Counted from the stretch's first letter, positions 33,478 through 43,941 are shown. The stretch is DNA of 64,000 nt from Pikeienuella piscinae (GCF_011044155.1 NZ_CP049056.1:3352001-3416000), one strand, 5' to 3'. Notes: a model not told the origin generated them from the letters alone. Numbers and translations: made by a program.

Positions 33478-34257
33478 TCACATCTTCCGCTCGACCATCA
33501 TCTTCTTGATCTCCGCGATCGCCTTGGCCGGGTTCAGGTTCTTCGGGCAGGTCTTGGTGCAGTTCATGATCGTGTGGCAACGGTAGAGGCGGAACGGGTC
33601 CTCAAGGAAGTCCAGCCGTTCGCCCGTCGCCTCGTCGCGGCTGTCGATCAGCCATCGATAGGCGTGGAGGAGGGCCGCCGGGCCGAGATAGCGGTCGCCG
33701 TTCCACCAGTAGGAGGGGCAGGAGGTGGAGCAGGAGGCGCACATCACGCACTCATATAGCCCGTCCAGCTTCTTCCGGTCCTCGATGGACTGGCGCCATT
33801 CCTTTTGCGGTCTGTTCGTCGTCGTCTCCAGCCACGGCATGATCGCGGCGTGCTGGGCGTAGAAATGCGTCAGATCGGGGATCAGATCCTTGACCACCTC
33901 CATATGAGGGAGGGGATAGATCTTCACGTCGCCCTTCACTTCATCCAGCCCGTAGATGCAGGCGAGCGTGTTGATCCCGTCGATATTCATCGCGCAGGAG
34001 CCGCAGATGCCCTCGCGGCAGGAACGCCGGAAGGAGAGCGTCGGATCGATCTCGTTCTTGATCTTGATCAGGGCGTCGAGGACCATCGGCCCGCATTTGT
34101 CCATATCGACGAAATAGGTGTCGATGCGGGGCAATTCGCCCGATTCCTCGTTCCAGCGATAGATCTTGAAGGCCCTGACATTGCTCGCGCCCTCGGGCTT
34201 CGGCCAGGTCTTGCCCTTGGTGATCTTCGAATTCTTGGGTAGCGCGAATTCAGCCAT
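33478..34257 (-). CDS. sdhB: Succinate dehydrogenase iron-sulfur subunit
   Basis: A 259-residue subunit of respiratory complex II that relays electrons from FAD to ubiquinone. All cluster ligands are visible: [22 protein letters not shown] (2Fe-2S), [16 protein letters not shown] (4Fe-4S) and [21 protein letters not shown] (3Fe-4S and 4Fe-4S ligands). It is the last gene of the sdhCDAB operon, 15 bases after sdhA, and converges with the DMT gene. Confidence 0.97.
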   Translation of the reverse strand: MAEFALPKNSKITKGKTWPKPEGASNVRAFKIYRWNEESGELPRIDTYFVDMDKCGPMVLDALIKIKNEIDPTLSFRRSCREGICGSCAMNIDGINTLACIYGLDEVKGDVKIYPLPHMEVVKDLIPDLTHFYAQHAAIMPWLETTTNRPQKEWRQSIEDRKKLDGLYECVMCASCSTSCPSYWWNGDRYLGPAALLHAYRWLIDSRDEATGERLDFLEDPFRLYRCHTIMNCTKTCPKNLNPAKAIAEIKKMMVERKM

Positions 34258-34272
34258 CTGTTCGCCCCTTCC

Positions 34273-36084
34273 TCAGTAGACACGCGCCTTGGGCGCGATT
34301 TTCTTCATGTCGATTCCGCCCTCGGCCTCGGTCGTCAACGGGTCGACATGGACCGGCCTGTAACTGAGATCGACCTGGCCGGTCTTCTCGTCGACCAGCG
34401 CCAGCGTGTGCTTGCGCCAGTTCACGTCGTCGCGATCGGGGAAATCCTCACGCGCGTGGGCGCCGCGGCTTTCATGCCGCGCTTCGGCGCCGAATACGGT
34501 CGCCATCGCGTTGGGCGCGAGGTTCATCAGCTCCAGCGTTTCCATCAAGTCGGTGTTCCAGATCATCGTCTGGTCGGAGACCTTGATGTCGGAGAGTTCG
34601 CCATAGACCTCCATCATCGCCTCGCATCCCTCCTTCAAGGTTTTCGAGGTGCGGAAGACGGCGGCGTCCCGCTGCATCGCGCGCTGCATCTTCAGTCGCA
34701 GATCAGCTGTCGGGATGGCGCCGTTGGCGTGGCGCGCGGCGTCGAACCTCGCCATCGCCTCATCCACGGATTTCTCGTTGAGAGGTTGGTTGGCTGTGGT
34801 CGGATCGACAAACTCACCCGCCCTGATCGCGGCGGCCCGACCAAAGACCACGAGATCGATCAGCGAGTTGGAGCCGAGCCGGTTGGCGCCGTGCACCGAG
34901 GCGCAGCCCGCCTCGCCGACCGCCATCAGTCCGGGCTGGATCGCGTCGGGGTCGTCCGCCGTGGGGTTCAGCGCCTCACCGAAGTAATTCGTCGGAATGC
35001 CGCCCATGTTGTAGTGAACGGTCGGAAGCACGGGGATCGGCTCCTTGTTCACATCGACCCCGGCGAAGATGCGCGCGCTCTCCGAGATGCCGGGCAGCCG
35101 CTCGTGCAGCGTCTCCGGCGGCAAATGGTTCAGGTAGAGATGGATGTGATCCTTGTTCTCGCCGACGCCGCGCCCCTCGCGGATCTCGATGGTCATGCAG
35201 CGCGAGACGACATCGCGGCTGGCGAGGTCCTTGGCTGACGGCGCATAGCGCTCCATGAACCGCTCGCCCTCGGAATTGACGAGATAACCGCCCTCTCCGC
35301 GCGCGCCCTCGGTGATCAGGCAGCCGGAGCCGTAGATTCCGGTCGGGTGGAACTGCACGAACTCCATGTCTTGGAGCGGCAGCCCCTGGCGCGCGACCAT
35401 GCCGCCGCCGTCGCCAGTGCAGGTATGGGCCGACGTGGCGGAGAAGAAGGCGCGGCCATAGCCGCCGGTCGCCATCACCACCAGCTTGGCGTTGAAGCGG
35501 TGGAGCGTGCCGTCGTCCAGCTTCCAGGCGATGACGCCCTGGATCGCGCCGTCCTCGGTCTTGATGAGATCGAGAGCAAAATATTCGATATAGAACTCGG
35601 CGTTGTTCTTCAGACTCTGGCCGTAGAGCGTGTGAAGGATCGCGTGCCCCGTCCGGTCGGCGGCGGCGCAGGTGCGCTGCACCGGCGGGCCTTCTCCGAA
35701 CTCGGTCATGTGGCCGCCGAACGGGCGCTGATAGATTCGTCCATCCTCGGTCCGCGAGAACGGGACGCCGTAATGCTCCAGTTCGTAAACCGCCTTCGGC
35801 GCCTCGCGCGCCAGATACTCCATCGCGTCCGTGTCGCCGAGCCAGTCGGAGCCTTTCACTGTATCGTAGAGATGCCACTGCCAGTGGTCAGGCCCCATGT
35901 TCTGAAGGCTCGCGGCGATGCCGCCCTGCGCCGCGACGGTGTGGGAGCGGGTTGGGAACACCTTAGTGACGCAGGCCGTCCGCAAGCCCTGCTCCGCCAT
36001 GCCGAGCGTCGCGCGCAGTCCGGCGCCGCCGGCGCCCACGACGACGACATCGTATTCGTGATCGGTGAATTCATATGCGGCCAT
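34273..36084 (-). CDS. sdhA: Succinate dehydrogenase flavoprotein subunit
   Basis: A 603-residue catalytic subunit oxidising succinate to fumarate. The FAD-binding [21 protein letters not shown] is near the N-terminus. The covalent FAD histidine is H48 in [13 protein letters not shown]. Active-site stretches include [24 protein letters not shown] and [43 protein letters not shown] lies in the C-terminal half. The length is normal. It is preceded by sdhD with a 52-base gap. Confidence 0.97.
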   Translation of the reverse strand: MAAYEFTDHEYDVVVVGAGGAGLRATLGMAEQGLRTACVTKVFPTRSHTVAAQGGIAASLQNMGPDHWQWHLYDTVKGSDWLGDTDAMEYLAREAPKAVYELEHYGVPFSRTEDGRIYQRPFGGHMTEFGEGPPVQRTCAAADRTGHAILHTLYGQSLKNNAEFYIEYFALDLIKTEDGAIQGVIAWKLDDGTLHRFNAKLVVMATGGYGRAFFSATSAHTCTGDGGGMVARQGLPLQDMEFVQFHPTGIYGSGCLITEGARGEGGYLVNSEGERFMERYAPSAKDLASRDVVSRCMTIEIREGRGVGENKDHIHLYLNHLPPETLHERLPGISESARIFAGVDVNKEPIPVLPTVHYNMGGIPTNYFGEALNPTADDPDAIQPGLMAVGEAGCASVHGANRLGSNSLIDLVVFGRAAAIRAGEFVDPTTANQPLNEKSVDEAMARFDAARHANGAIPTADLRLKMQRAMQRDAAVFRTSKTLKEGCEAMMEVYGELSDIKVSDQTMIWNTDLMETLELMNLAPNAMATVFGAEARHESRGAHAREDFPDRDDVNWRKHTLALVDEKTGQVDLSYRPVHVDPLTTEAEGGIDMKKIAPKARVY

Positions 36085-36136
36085 GGGTCAGGTCCCCTCA
36101 ATTCGGTCGCGGGGCCGCCGGGCGCCCCACATTGCT

Positions 36137-36514
36137 TCAACCCGCGAATGCGATCCTGGCGACGGCGAAGAGCCCGCCAAACGCGAAAAGCGCGCAAAAG
36201 AGCGTGTTCAGCACGAGAATGACCGTGCGTGCGCCGCCATGAACATAATCCTCGACCACCACCTGGATCCCGAGGCGCAGGTGATTGAACGCGACGACGA
36301 TGAAAAGTCCGGCGACGATGGCGTGATAGGGCGCGCCGTATAGCGCGCGCACGGCTTCGTAACCGTCGCCAAGCGCGATCGCGAAAGGAAAGACGAACAG
36401 GAGCCCGAGCGGGACGAGCGCGATGGCCGTGATACGCTGGCTCCAGAAATGCCCGGTCCCGTCCTTGGCGGAGCCGAGGCCGGTGGCGCGGGCGCGGTCG
36501 GTCAGATAGCTCAT
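36137..36514 (-). CDS. sdhD: Succinate dehydrogenase membrane anchor subunit
   Basis: A 125-residue hydrophobic protein with three transmembrane helices. GTGHFWSQRITAIALVPLG and HAIVAGLFIVVAFNHLRLGIQVVVEDYV fit SdhD, with helix histidines that contribute to the haem b and quinone site. It is 7 bases downstream of sdhC on the minus strand, in the standard C-D-A-B order. Confidence 0.93.
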   Translation of the reverse strand: MSYLTDRARATGLGSAKDGTGHFWSQRITAIALVPLGLLFVFPFAIALGDGYEAVRALYGAPYHAIVAGLFIVVAFNHLRLGIQVVVEDYVHGGARTVILVLNTLFCALFAFGGLFAVARIAFAG

Positions 36515-36521
36515 TGCGTCC

Positions 36522-36908
36522 TCACAGCGCTACGAAGAGAATGATGAGGGTCAACGCGCCGGCGCCGATCAGAACGGCGATTCCGGAGCGCGTCGCCTGG
36601 TTCAGTTCGAAGCCGTTGCCGATGTCCCACCACATGTGTCTGATGCCGTTGCAAAGATGGTAGAAAAACGCCGCAGCCGAGCCGAGCATGATCAGCGCGC
36701 CGATCCAACTCGTCAGCAGCCCGTCGATGAAGGCGAAATAATCCGGGCCGCTCGCGGCCGCCAGGAACCACCAGACCACCAGCGCCATCGAAAGCGCCAT
36801 GAAACAGCCGGCGGCGCGATGAAAGATTGAAAGGATCGAAGTGATCTGAGGTCGGTAGATCGTCAGATGCGGTGAAAGCGGGCGTTTGCCCCCGGTCGTG
36901 CTCGCCAT
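36522..36908 (-). CDS. sdhC: Succinate dehydrogenase cytochrome b556 subunit
   Basis: A 128-residue membrane subunit with three helices. KRPLSPHLTIYRPQITSILSIFHRAAGCFMAL is the SdhC N-terminal signature, and HLCNGIRHMWWD includes a haem-ligand histidine. The start at 36908 is chosen because homology begins at SPHLTIYRPQ shortly after. AGGGGGAGCC precedes the ATG. First gene of the sdh operon, 152 bases after mch on the same strand. Confidence 0.94.
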   Translation of the reverse strand: MASTTGGKRPLSPHLTIYRPQITSILSIFHRAAGCFMALSMALVVWWFLAAASGPDYFAFIDGLLTSWIGALIMLGSAAAFFYHLCNGIRHMWWDIGNGFELNQATRSGIAVLIGAGALTLIILFVAL

Positions 36909-36974
36909 GTCGGCTCCCCCTAGATCCCGTCCCCGCCTCGGCGCGAGACTCCGCCAGAGATGCGGCTGGGCCGA

Positions 36975-37002
36975 ACGATACAGATATTCATCTCCGGCGC
37001 AA
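36975..37002 (-). promoter_or_regulatory. Possible promoter of sdhCDAB
   Basis: Minus-strand TTGCGC (37002-36997) and TATCGT (36980-36975) are 16 bases apart, about 67 bases before the sdhC start. By eye only. Confidence 0.33.
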
Positions 37003-37060
37003 AGGCGCTGACACAATTTCCGTGAGCAGCGCGGCTATTAGCGATCACCGCCACCGCGCT

Positions 37061-38095
37061 TCAGAGTGGGCAGAAGGCCCAGTAGTCAAGATCGAGGAGG
37101 ACGCCGGGCGCGTAGCGTCCGTCCTCGCTCCTCAGCGTCAGCCCGTCGTCCCGCCCTTTTGTGGCCACCAGTCGCAGTCGGAGCGCGCCGATGCCGGGCG
37201 CCGCCGTCTCCGCCTTGTCGAGAACTTCCGACCACGCGTAGACGGTGTCGCCGGCATGGGCCGGGGCGGCGTGCGCGCCGGCGTTGATCGCCGCGATCGG
37301 AGCGACATTGGCGAGGCCGTTGAAAGACAGCGCGCGCGCGAGGCTGATGATGTGTCCGCCATAGACCAGTCGCGCCTCGTCGCCGCGGGCCTCGACATTG
37401 AAGTGGACCTTGGCGGTGTTTTGCCAGAGCCGGGTCGCCATCATGTGCTCGGCTTCCTCCAGCGTGACGCCATCGACATGGTCGATCTTCTCGCCGATCG
37501 CGTAATCCCCCCAGCAATGCCGTTCGCCCGAGGCATCGAAATCGTAGCCGGTGAAATCGAGTCCCGGCGGAACGATCAGATTGGCGGGCGCCACCGCCTC
37601 CGCCAGTTTCGGGACCGTCGTCGCGGGCGCTTCGGCGCCGATCCGGTTCTTTCGCACCATCACCCAGCGCGCCCAGTCGATGATCGTCTCGGCGCGCTGG
37701 TTCGTCGCGGTCGAACGGACCCAGACGATGCCGGTCTTTCCGTTCGAGTTCTCCTTCAGGCCGATGACCCTGGATGATGCGCTGATCGTGTCTCCGGGAG
37801 CCACCGGGCGGTGGAAGCGGCATTCGGCGTAGCCGAGATTCGCGACGGCGTTCAGCGAGATGTCCGGCACGGTCTTGCCGAAGGCGATGTGAAAGCCGAC
37901 CAGCTCCTCGACCGGTGCGGGAGAGAGGCCGCAGCTTTCGGCGAAGATGTCGGAGGACGAGAGCGCGAAACGGCTGGGATAGAGCGCGCCGTAAAGCGCG
38001 CGGTCGCCAAGGGTCACCGTGCGCGGCGCGGCGTGCCGGATGACCTGACCGAGGCGGAAATCCTCGAAGAAATTGCCGCTGCTGGTCTTGGTCAT
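37061..38095 (-). CDS. mch: Mesaconyl-CoA hydratase (beta-methylmalyl-CoA dehydratase)
   Basis: A 344-residue protein made of two MaoC-type hot-dog halves. The start GNFFEDFRLGQVIRHAAPRTVTLGDRALYGALYPSRFAL and the later FHIAFGKTVPDISLNAVANLGYAECRF are characteristic of Mch. So is the second half, with NTAKVHFNVEA and LVYGGHIISLARALSFNGL. In the ethylmalonyl-CoA pathway it hydrates mesaconyl-C1-CoA to beta-methylmalyl-CoA. It lies between mcl2, DUF1737 and NnrU genes upstream and sdhC downstream, on the same strand. This is the usual Rhodobacterales context. Confidence 0.92.
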   Translation of the reverse strand: MTKTSSGNFFEDFRLGQVIRHAAPRTVTLGDRALYGALYPSRFALSSSDIFAESCGLSPAPVEELVGFHIAFGKTVPDISLNAVANLGYAECRFHRPVAPGDTISASSRVIGLKENSNGKTGIVWVRSTATNQRAETIIDWARWVMVRKNRIGAEAPATTVPKLAEAVAPANLIVPPGLDFTGYDFDASGERHCWGDYAIGEKIDHVDGVTLEEAEHMMATRLWQNTAKVHFNVEARGDEARLVYGGHIISLARALSFNGLANVAPIAAINAGAHAAPAHAGDTVYAWSEVLDKAETAAPGIGALRLRLVATKGRDDGLTLRSEDGRYAPGVLLDLDYWAFCPL

Positions 38096-38160
38096 TCGAT
38101 GCTCTCCGCTGTTGCGGGCGCGAAGATAGCGGTTCGCGCGGCGCGGGCAAGCGCCCCCGG

Positions 38161-38364
38161 TTAGAGCGCGCCGAGCTTCATCGAAGGGTCGTATTCGCCC
38201 TCCACCTCCTTCACCACCGCCTGACCGCAGCGCATGACGCCGCGCGCCGCGTCGAAGGCGTAGACCGGCTGGCCCTGCAGCGACCAGCCGGCGGCGAGCG
38301 CGGCCGTGACCTTGTGGCAGAAGGCGGATGTGTCGTCCTCGGTCAGCAATCGATATGCGAGCAT
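38161..38364 (-). CDS. DUF1737-domain small protein
   Basis: A 67-residue protein whose core, YRLLTEDDTSAFCHKVTAALAAGWSLQGQPVYAFD, is the DUF1737 pattern. The second half is a short beta-rich tail. The start at 38364 is chosen because homology begins directly after. The first base of this gene lies 4 bases from the end of the NnrU gene on the same strand. Function unknown. It is a fixed member of the mch-mcl2 neighbourhood in this group, as far as I recall. Confidence 0.75.
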   Translation of the reverse strand: MLAYRLLTEDDTSAFCHKVTAALAAGWSLQGQPVYAFDAARGVMRCGQAVVKEVEGEYDPSMKLGAL

Positions 38365-38368
38365 CGGA

Positions 38369-38935
38369 TTATCCCGGAAACGGCCTGACCCCGAGGAGCC
38401 AGCCATGCGTGAAGGCGATCACGGCGTAGATCAGGATGGTGATCAGGACCAGCCGGATTTCCGCCGCCGTTCCGGCGGACTTTCGCGGCGCCCAGGCGCC
38501 GACCCGCCGGTTGATCATCCAGATCATGCCGATAGCCCAGAGCGCCATGCCGCCGAAGAGCAGGATCGACGCCTGATCGCCGTTCGCGAGAAGGTGCGCC
38601 GCCGACCAGACCAGCGCCCCGGTCAGCATCGGATGCCGTATTTTCGTCGCCAGCCACCCTTTCGCGCCGCCGACGCCGAACAGATAGACGGCGAAAAGCA
38701 TCAGGACGTTGTTGACATGGATGCCCCACGCAGGCGGATCGTAGACCGGAATGAAAGGCGCGGCGCGAAAGCCCCAGACGATGAGCACGAGAGAAAGCGC
38801 GACGATCAGCGAGAACGCGCCGCGATAGGCTTGCGGCCCGATCGCGTCGATCAGCCATTCGCGCAGACCGGGCAGCGCCGAGGGCAGGAAATGCGTCGCT
38901 GACCACAGCGAAAATCCGAGCGCGAGCGTCAACAT
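38369..38935 (-). CDS. NnrU-family membrane protein
   Basis: A 188-residue protein with about six hydrophobic helices. WSATHFLPSALPGLREWLIDAIGPQAYRGAFSLI and IRHPMLTGALVWSAAHLLANGDQASILLFGG are NnrU/isoprenylcysteine-methyltransferase-like blocks. GGAGGGG precedes the ATG at 38935. The family was named from nitric-oxide reductase clusters, but no denitrification gene is nearby. Its role beside mch and mcl2 is unknown. Confidence 0.85.
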   Translation of the reverse strand: MLTLALGFSLWSATHFLPSALPGLREWLIDAIGPQAYRGAFSLIVALSLVLIVWGFRAAPFIPVYDPPAWGIHVNNVLMLFAVYLFGVGGAKGWLATKIRHPMLTGALVWSAAHLLANGDQASILLFGGMALWAIGMIWMINRRVGAWAPRKSAGTAAEIRLVLITILIYAVIAFTHGWLLGVRPFPG

Positions 38936-38968
38936 GATCCGTTCCCCTCCAGATGGCGAAGCATGGCG

Positions 38969-39847
38969 TCAGTTCGCGCCGTCTTCAAGCCGCCGGATCG
39001 CTTCGGCCTCCGCGAGCAGCCGGCGCGCGGTCTCGACATGCAGGTTTTCGACGATACGGCCGTTGACGACGGCGACGCCGCCGCCCTTCGCGACAGTCGC
39101 CTCATAGGCCGCGAGCTGTTCCTTCGCTTCGGCAAGCGCCTCCGCAGATGGGCCGAACACCTCATTGGCGATGGCGATCTGCCCCGGGTGGATCAGCGTC
39201 TTGCCGTCGAACCCCATCGCTCGCCCCGCCTCGCATTCTTCGCGAAGCAGCGTCTCGTCGCGAAAGGCGTTGCAGACCCCGTCGATCGCCACCAGCCCCT
39301 CCGCCCGCGCCGCCAGCAGGCAGTGCCCGAGCGCCGCCGCGACCGGCGCGCGCCCTGGGACATGGGTGGCGCGCAATTCCTTCACCAGATCGTTCGTTCC
39401 CATCACCAGGCAGACCAGGCGTGGATGTGAAGCGGCGATGGCGGCCGCCGAGAGGACGCCTCTCGGCGTCTCCATCATTGCCCAGATCGCAGTTTTCGCC
39501 GGGGCCGCGCTCATGCCGGCGGCGACCGCCGCGATCATCTCCGGGCTCTCGACCTTCGGGATGAGGATCGCGTCGGGCCCGGCCACCGCCGCGGTCGCGA
39601 GATCGGCCGCTCCCCATTCGGTGTCGAGTCCGTTGATCCTGACGATAAGCTCGCGCGCGCCGTAGCCGCCCTCGCTCACCGCGTCGGCGACGAGGGTGCG
39701 CGCGTTTTCCTTCTCTTCCGGCGGAGCCGCGTCTTCGAGATCGAAAATAAGCGCGTCGGCGGCGAGGCGGCGCGCCTTCTCCAATGCGCGAGCGCGGCAT
39801 CCCGGAATATAGAGCACGGAGCGGCGGGGGCGGGCGCTGACGGGCAT
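38969..39847 (-). CDS. mcl2: (3S)-malyl-CoA thioesterase / CitE-like CoA-ester lyase
   Basis: A 292-residue HpcH/HpaI-fold enzyme. RSVLYIPGCRARALEKARRLAADALIFDLEDAAPPEEK is the CitE/Mcl N-terminus, with the metal-binding acidic cluster. ILIPKVESPEMI and AIWAMMETPRGVL follow (the Glu is a metal ligand), then GTNDLVKELRA, and GFDGKTLIHPGQIAIANEVF. The C-terminal VVNGRIVENLHVETARRLL strongly resembles Mcl2 of Rhodobacter sphaeroides, which hydrolyses malyl-CoA. The true lyase Mcl1 (about 318 residues) is not in this window. The start at 39847 follows AAAAAGGAGAGCCC. The symbol is given by similarity. Confidence 0.82.
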   Translation of the reverse strand: MPVSARPRRSVLYIPGCRARALEKARRLAADALIFDLEDAAPPEEKENARTLVADAVSEGGYGARELIVRINGLDTEWGAADLATAAVAGPDAILIPKVESPEMIAAVAAGMSAAPAKTAIWAMMETPRGVLSAAAIAASHPRLVCLVMGTNDLVKELRATHVPGRAPVAAALGHCLLAARAEGLVAIDGVCNAFRDETLLREECEAGRAMGFDGKTLIHPGQIAIANEVFGPSAEALAEAKEQLAAYEATVAKGGGVAVVNGRIVENLHVETARRLLAEAEAIRRLEDGAN

Positions 39848-39874
39848 GGGCTCTCCTTTTTGGTTCGCAGTCGC

Positions 39875-39903
39875 GGGATAGGGCGAATTCGAAAGCCGTT
39901 CAA
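39875..39903 (-). promoter_or_regulatory. Promoter of the mcl2-nnrU-DUF1737-mch operon
   Basis: Minus-strand TTGAAC (39903-39898) and TATCCC (39880-39875) with a 17-base spacer, about 28 bases before the mcl2 start. Confidence 0.45.
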
Positions 39904-40033
39904 TTCGCAAGTGGTCGTCGGCCGGAGAACGCGATCGCGCTTGTCGCAGGAAGAACGCGATCGGGACGCAGATCGTCAAAGTCGTTTCAGTTGGCGCCTG
40001 TCCATCAGGGCGCGGGCGGCGCGTTATTCGCGC

Positions 40034-40798
40034 CTAACCGAGAATCCCGAGAGCGCCGTCCCAGAGCAACCTCATCCCGGTGAGTCCCAGCAGGACCGCT
40101 ACGCCCCGAAAGTAGATCCGTTCCGGCACGCGCTTGTGCGCCCAGACGCCCAGAACGACGCCGGCCACCGCCGCGGGCGCGAGGGTCAGCGACATCGAAA
40201 GCGATGAGAGGTCGAGAACGCCGAGCGCGGCGTAGGGGCCGAGCTTCATCAGGTTCACCGCCCAGAAGATGAGCACGCTGGAGGCCTGATAGGCTGTCTT
40301 CTCCAGCCGTTCGGCCAGGAGATAGATGGTGATCGGCGGCCCGCCGGCGTGGCTGATCGTCGAAGTGAAGCCGGCCACAGCCCCCCAGAGCGTCGCCCGC
40401 GGCCCCCTGGGGCCCGCAACTTCGGGCGTCCAGCCCAGTTTTTGCGCCAACTGGAAGACGAGGAAGATGATTGCGATCGCTCCGAGGCCGAGTCGCAGCA
40501 GATTCGGCGAGACGGCGCCAAAGGCGAGAACGCCGAGCCCGATGCCGAACGCCGCCGCGATCAGCGCCGGCCATACCGCTCCCCATGACCATTTTCGCCA
40601 ATAAGTCGCCACGCCGACCTGGTCGATCATGATCAGGATCGGCAGCATGATCGCCGCCGCCGTCGCCGGCGGCACGGCGAGCGCGAGAAGCGGCGTCGCG
40701 ACGAAGCCGAGCCCGCCGCCGAATCCGCCCTTGGAGATTCCGGATAGCAGAACTGCGGCCACCGCTGCGGCCCATAGGGAAAGATCAGCCTCCGGCAT
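40034..40798 (-). CDS. TSUP-family (TauE/SafE) membrane transporter
   Basis: A 254-residue protein with about eight hydrophobic helices in two halves. The N-terminal half has LLSGISKGGFGGGLGFVATPLLALAVPPATAAAIMLPILIMIDQVGV. The second has GLGAIAIIFLVFQLAQ and GAVAGFTSTISHAGGPPITIYLLAERL, the paired TSUP motifs. The family exports sulfite, sulfoacetate or related anions. No sulfur-metabolism gene is adjacent, so the substrate is open. It is divergent from mdh. Confidence 0.87.
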   Translation of the reverse strand: MPEADLSLWAAAVAAVLLSGISKGGFGGGLGFVATPLLALAVPPATAAAIMLPILIMIDQVGVATYWRKWSWGAVWPALIAAAFGIGLGVLAFGAVSPNLLRLGLGAIAIIFLVFQLAQKLGWTPEVAGPRGPRATLWGAVAGFTSTISHAGGPPITIYLLAERLEKTAYQASSVLIFWAVNLMKLGPYAALGVLDLSSLSMSLTLAPAAVAGVVLGVWAHKRVPERIYFRGVAVLLGLTGMRLLWDGALGILG

Positions 40799-40814
40799 GA
40801 AGATTCCTTCGCAC

Positions 40815-40843
40815 TTGCGAGCGTGGCGGGCAAGGAGTATCCA
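40815..40843 (+). promoter_or_regulatory. Possible promoter of mdh
   Basis: TTGCGA at 40815-40820 and TATCCA at 40838-40843 with a 17-base spacer, 40 bases before the mdh start. Confidence 0.38.
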
Positions 40844-40870
40844 CCCTCGCGACCTTCAACGAGCCAATGA

Positions 40871-41845
<975 letters not shown>

Positions 41846-41866
41846 AGACGCCTGCGGAATCGAAGG

Positions 41867-41906
41867 GAGACGGCGCGCCTCGCCAGGGCGCGCCGTCTCA
41901 TTTTTT
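41867..41906 (+). terminator. Strong intrinsic terminator after mdh
   Basis: A 13-bp perfect stem (41867-41879 with 41887-41899), a 7-base loop and a TTTTTT run at 41901-41906. Confidence 0.85.
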
Positions 41907-42113
41907 GGGAGATCGCCGGGGGGGTGGATGCGCCGAACCCCGCCTGGACGCCGACGCCAAACACCGCCCCCGCGGTTTGGACAGATGTTTTTCGCGCGGC
42001 TGAGATCGTGCGGGTTCGGGAAAAGATCTGGCGAATTTCGATCGCGAATGTCAGTTCAGGCGAAGTTGTGGTCTGGCGCGGCGAATCCCTCCGCGGCTGA
42101 GCGGCCAACGCCT

Positions 42114-42137
42114 AAAAACCACCCATTCGGGTAGTTT
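42114..42137 (-). terminator. Terminator-like hairpin on the strand opposite sucC
   Basis: In minus-strand RNA, AAACTACCC pairs with GGGTGGTTT (9 bp, one G-U) around GAAT and runs into TTTTT. On the plus strand the stem has a mismatch and no T-tract. No minus-strand gene is seen upstream of it, so it could end an antisense transcript from the sucC leader, or be chance. Confidence 0.35.
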
Positions 42138-42161
42138 GTGAGAAAAGCCGGCCATTTTGCA

Positions 42162-42190
42162 TTGCGGTCGGCGTGGTGGGGACCTATTCG
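42162..42190 (+). promoter_or_regulatory. Possible promoter of the sucCD-sucAB-lpd operon
   Basis: TTGCGG at 42162-42167 and TATTCG at 42185-42190 with a 17-base spacer, about 80 bases before the sucC start. Confidence 0.4.
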
Positions 42191-42270
42191 TGGCCTGCGG
42201 CCCGGGACGCGCCCGACGCCGCCCGAAGCAGACCCCGCGCGGGTCGCCGATCTGGGAGCGGAACCTCGCG

Positions 42271-43464
42271 ATGAACATCCACGAATATCAGGCGAAGCAG
42301 CTTCTCAAGGAATACGGCGCGCCGGTTTCCGACGGCCGCATCGTGACCCGGGCGGAAGAGGCCAAAACGGCCGCCGGCGGGATGGACGGCCCGATCTGGG
42401 TCGTGAAGGCGCAGATCCACGCCGGTGGACGCGGCAAGGGCAAATTCAAGGAAGCGAGCGCCGGTGACAAAGGCGGCGTCCGCATAACGAAATCGGTCGG
42501 CGAAGCCGCCGACGAAGCCGAGAAGATGCTCGGTCGCACGCTCGTGACGCACCAGACCGGACCGGCGGGAAAAGAGGTCAACCGCGTCTATATCGAGGAC
42601 GGCTCGGACATCGACCGGGAACTCTACCTCGCGCTGCTCGTGGATCGGGAAACCTCACGCGTTTCCTTCATCGTCTCCACCGAAGGCGGTATGGACATCG
42701 AAAAGGTCGCGGCGGAAACGCCGGAGAAGATCCTGACATTCTCCGTCGATCCCGCCTCCGGCATCCAGCCCTTTCACGGCCGCCGTGTCGCCTTCGCGCT
42801 TGGTCTCGAAGGGAAGGCGGTCAAGCAATGCGTCAAGCTGATTGGTCAGCTCTACCAGCTCTTCACCGAGAAGGACTGTTCGCTCCTGGAGATCAACCCG
42901 CTGATCGTGAACAAGGCGGGGGACGTCCATTGCCTCGATGCGAAGATGAACTTCGATTCCAACGCGCTCTACCGGCATCCGGAGATCATGGCGCTTCGCG
43001 ATGAATCCGAGGAGGACGCGAAGGAGCTTCAGGCTTCCAAGTTCGATCTCAATTACATCGCCCTCGACGGCGAGATCGGCTGCATGGTCAACGGCGCCGG
43101 TCTTGCGATGGCGACGATGGACATCATCAAGCTCTACGGCTCGGAGCCTGCGAATTTCCTCGATGTCGGCGGCGGCGCCACCAAGGACAAAGTCACGGAG
43201 GCGTTCAAGATCATCACCTCCGATCCGCATGTGAAAGGCATTCTCGTCAACATCTTCGGCGGCATCATGCGCTGCGACGTGATCGCCGAGGGCGTCGTCG
43301 CCGCGGTGAAGGAAGTCGGTCTGAAGGTGCCGCTGGTCGTCCGGCTCGAAGGGACGAATGTGGAACTCGGGAAGGAGATTATCGCCAAGTCGGGGCTGAA
43401 CGTCCTATCTGGCGACGATCTTGGCGATGCGGCGGAGAAAATCGTGAAGGCGGTGAGAGGTTAA
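42271..43464 (+). CDS. sucC: Succinyl-CoA synthetase (ADP-forming) beta subunit
   Basis: A 397-residue ATP-grasp subunit. [19 protein letters not shown] is the universal SucC N-terminus, which fixes the start at 42271. [21 protein letters not shown] and [18 protein letters not shown] are further blocks, as is [17 protein letters not shown] near the C-terminus. It catalyses succinyl-CoA to succinate with nucleotide triphosphate formation, together with SucD. A small secreted-protein gene separates it from sucD. Confidence 0.97.
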   Translation: MNIHEYQAKQLLKEYGAPVSDGRIVTRAEEAKTAAGGMDGPIWVVKAQIHAGGRGKGKFKEASAGDKGGVRITKSVGEAADEAEKMLGRTLVTHQTGPAGKEVNRVYIEDGSDIDRELYLALLVDRETSRVSFIVSTEGGMDIEKVAAETPEKILTFSVDPASGIQPFHGRRVAFALGLEGKAVKQCVKLIGQLYQLFTEKDCSLLEINPLIVNKAGDVHCLDAKMNFDSNALYRHPEIMALRDESEEDAKELQASKFDLNYIALDGEIGCMVNGAGLAMATMDIIKLYGSEPANFLDVGGGATKDKVTEAFKIITSDPHVKGILVNIFGGIMRCDVIAEGVVAAVKEVGLKVPLVVRLEGTNVELGKEIIAKSGLNVLSGDDLGDAAEKIVKAVRG

Positions 43465-43508
43465 GAGCGCGGCGCCCTGCGGGGCGTTTTGACGGGGAGG
43501 GAAGGACG

Positions 43509-43931
43509 ATGCGGGGTTTCTTCTTTATTCTGGCGCTGACGCCGGGATTGGCCGCGGCTGACGCGGCGCGTGTCGATCAGGGGCTCGACGAAGGTTGCTT
43601 CGCCATCGATACGTGGCCGCTTTCGATACCGGTCCACATGGCGGAGCGCCATTACTGGACTTACGATCAGGCGCCCTCGTCGCACGATTTCGAGCTGATC
43701 CGGGACGACACCCAGATATTCCTTTCCGTCGGCGACCGGGTCAGCTGCTTCATCGTCGACCCGTTCGCGCCCGCTACGGCGGAAACCATCGAAGCGGCGC
43801 TGGAGCGGAAATTTTCGGGGGCGTGGTCGCGGAGCGGCGACGTCTGGATGGTGGACGGCGCGAGGCCGTTGACCGTCAGGCTGACAAACACCGAACGCGG
43901 CGCAGGAATCGCCGTGGAAACCGGTTCTTGA
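43509..43931 (+). CDS. Small predicted secreted protein between sucC and sucD
   Basis: A 140-residue protein with a signal-peptide-like N-terminus ([19 protein letters not shown]), hence predicted periplasmic. Two cysteines (in DEGCFAI and VSCFIV) could form a disulfide. A strong ribosome-binding site (GGGAGGGAAGGACG) precedes the ATG, and the gene sits 44 bases after sucC and 10 bases before sucD, so it is translated within the operon. I do not recognise a family. An exported protein inside a TCA-cycle operon is unexpected, and its function is open. Confidence 0.7.
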   Translation: MRGFFFILALTPGLAAADAARVDQGLDEGCFAIDTWPLSIPVHMAERHYWTYDQAPSSHDFELIRDDTQIFLSVGDRVSCFIVDPFAPATAETIEAALERKFSGAWSRSGDVWMVDGARPLTVRLTNTERGAGIAVETGS

Positions 43932-43941
43932 AGGACAGAGC

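Larger units (their letters stand above)
41907..42270. other. Intergenic region and leader before sucC
   Basis: 364 bases with no convincing gene. It holds a minus-strand terminator-like hairpin at 42114-42137 and a candidate sucC promoter at 42162-42190. Base composition in the middle (around 41990-42160) is noticeably less GC-rich than flanking genes. Confidence 0.4.

Noticed and set aside
41928-42134. 68-codon plus-strand frame between mdh and sucC
   Set aside because: Arg/Pro-rich composition, no ribosome-binding site, and it overlaps a structured non-coding region.
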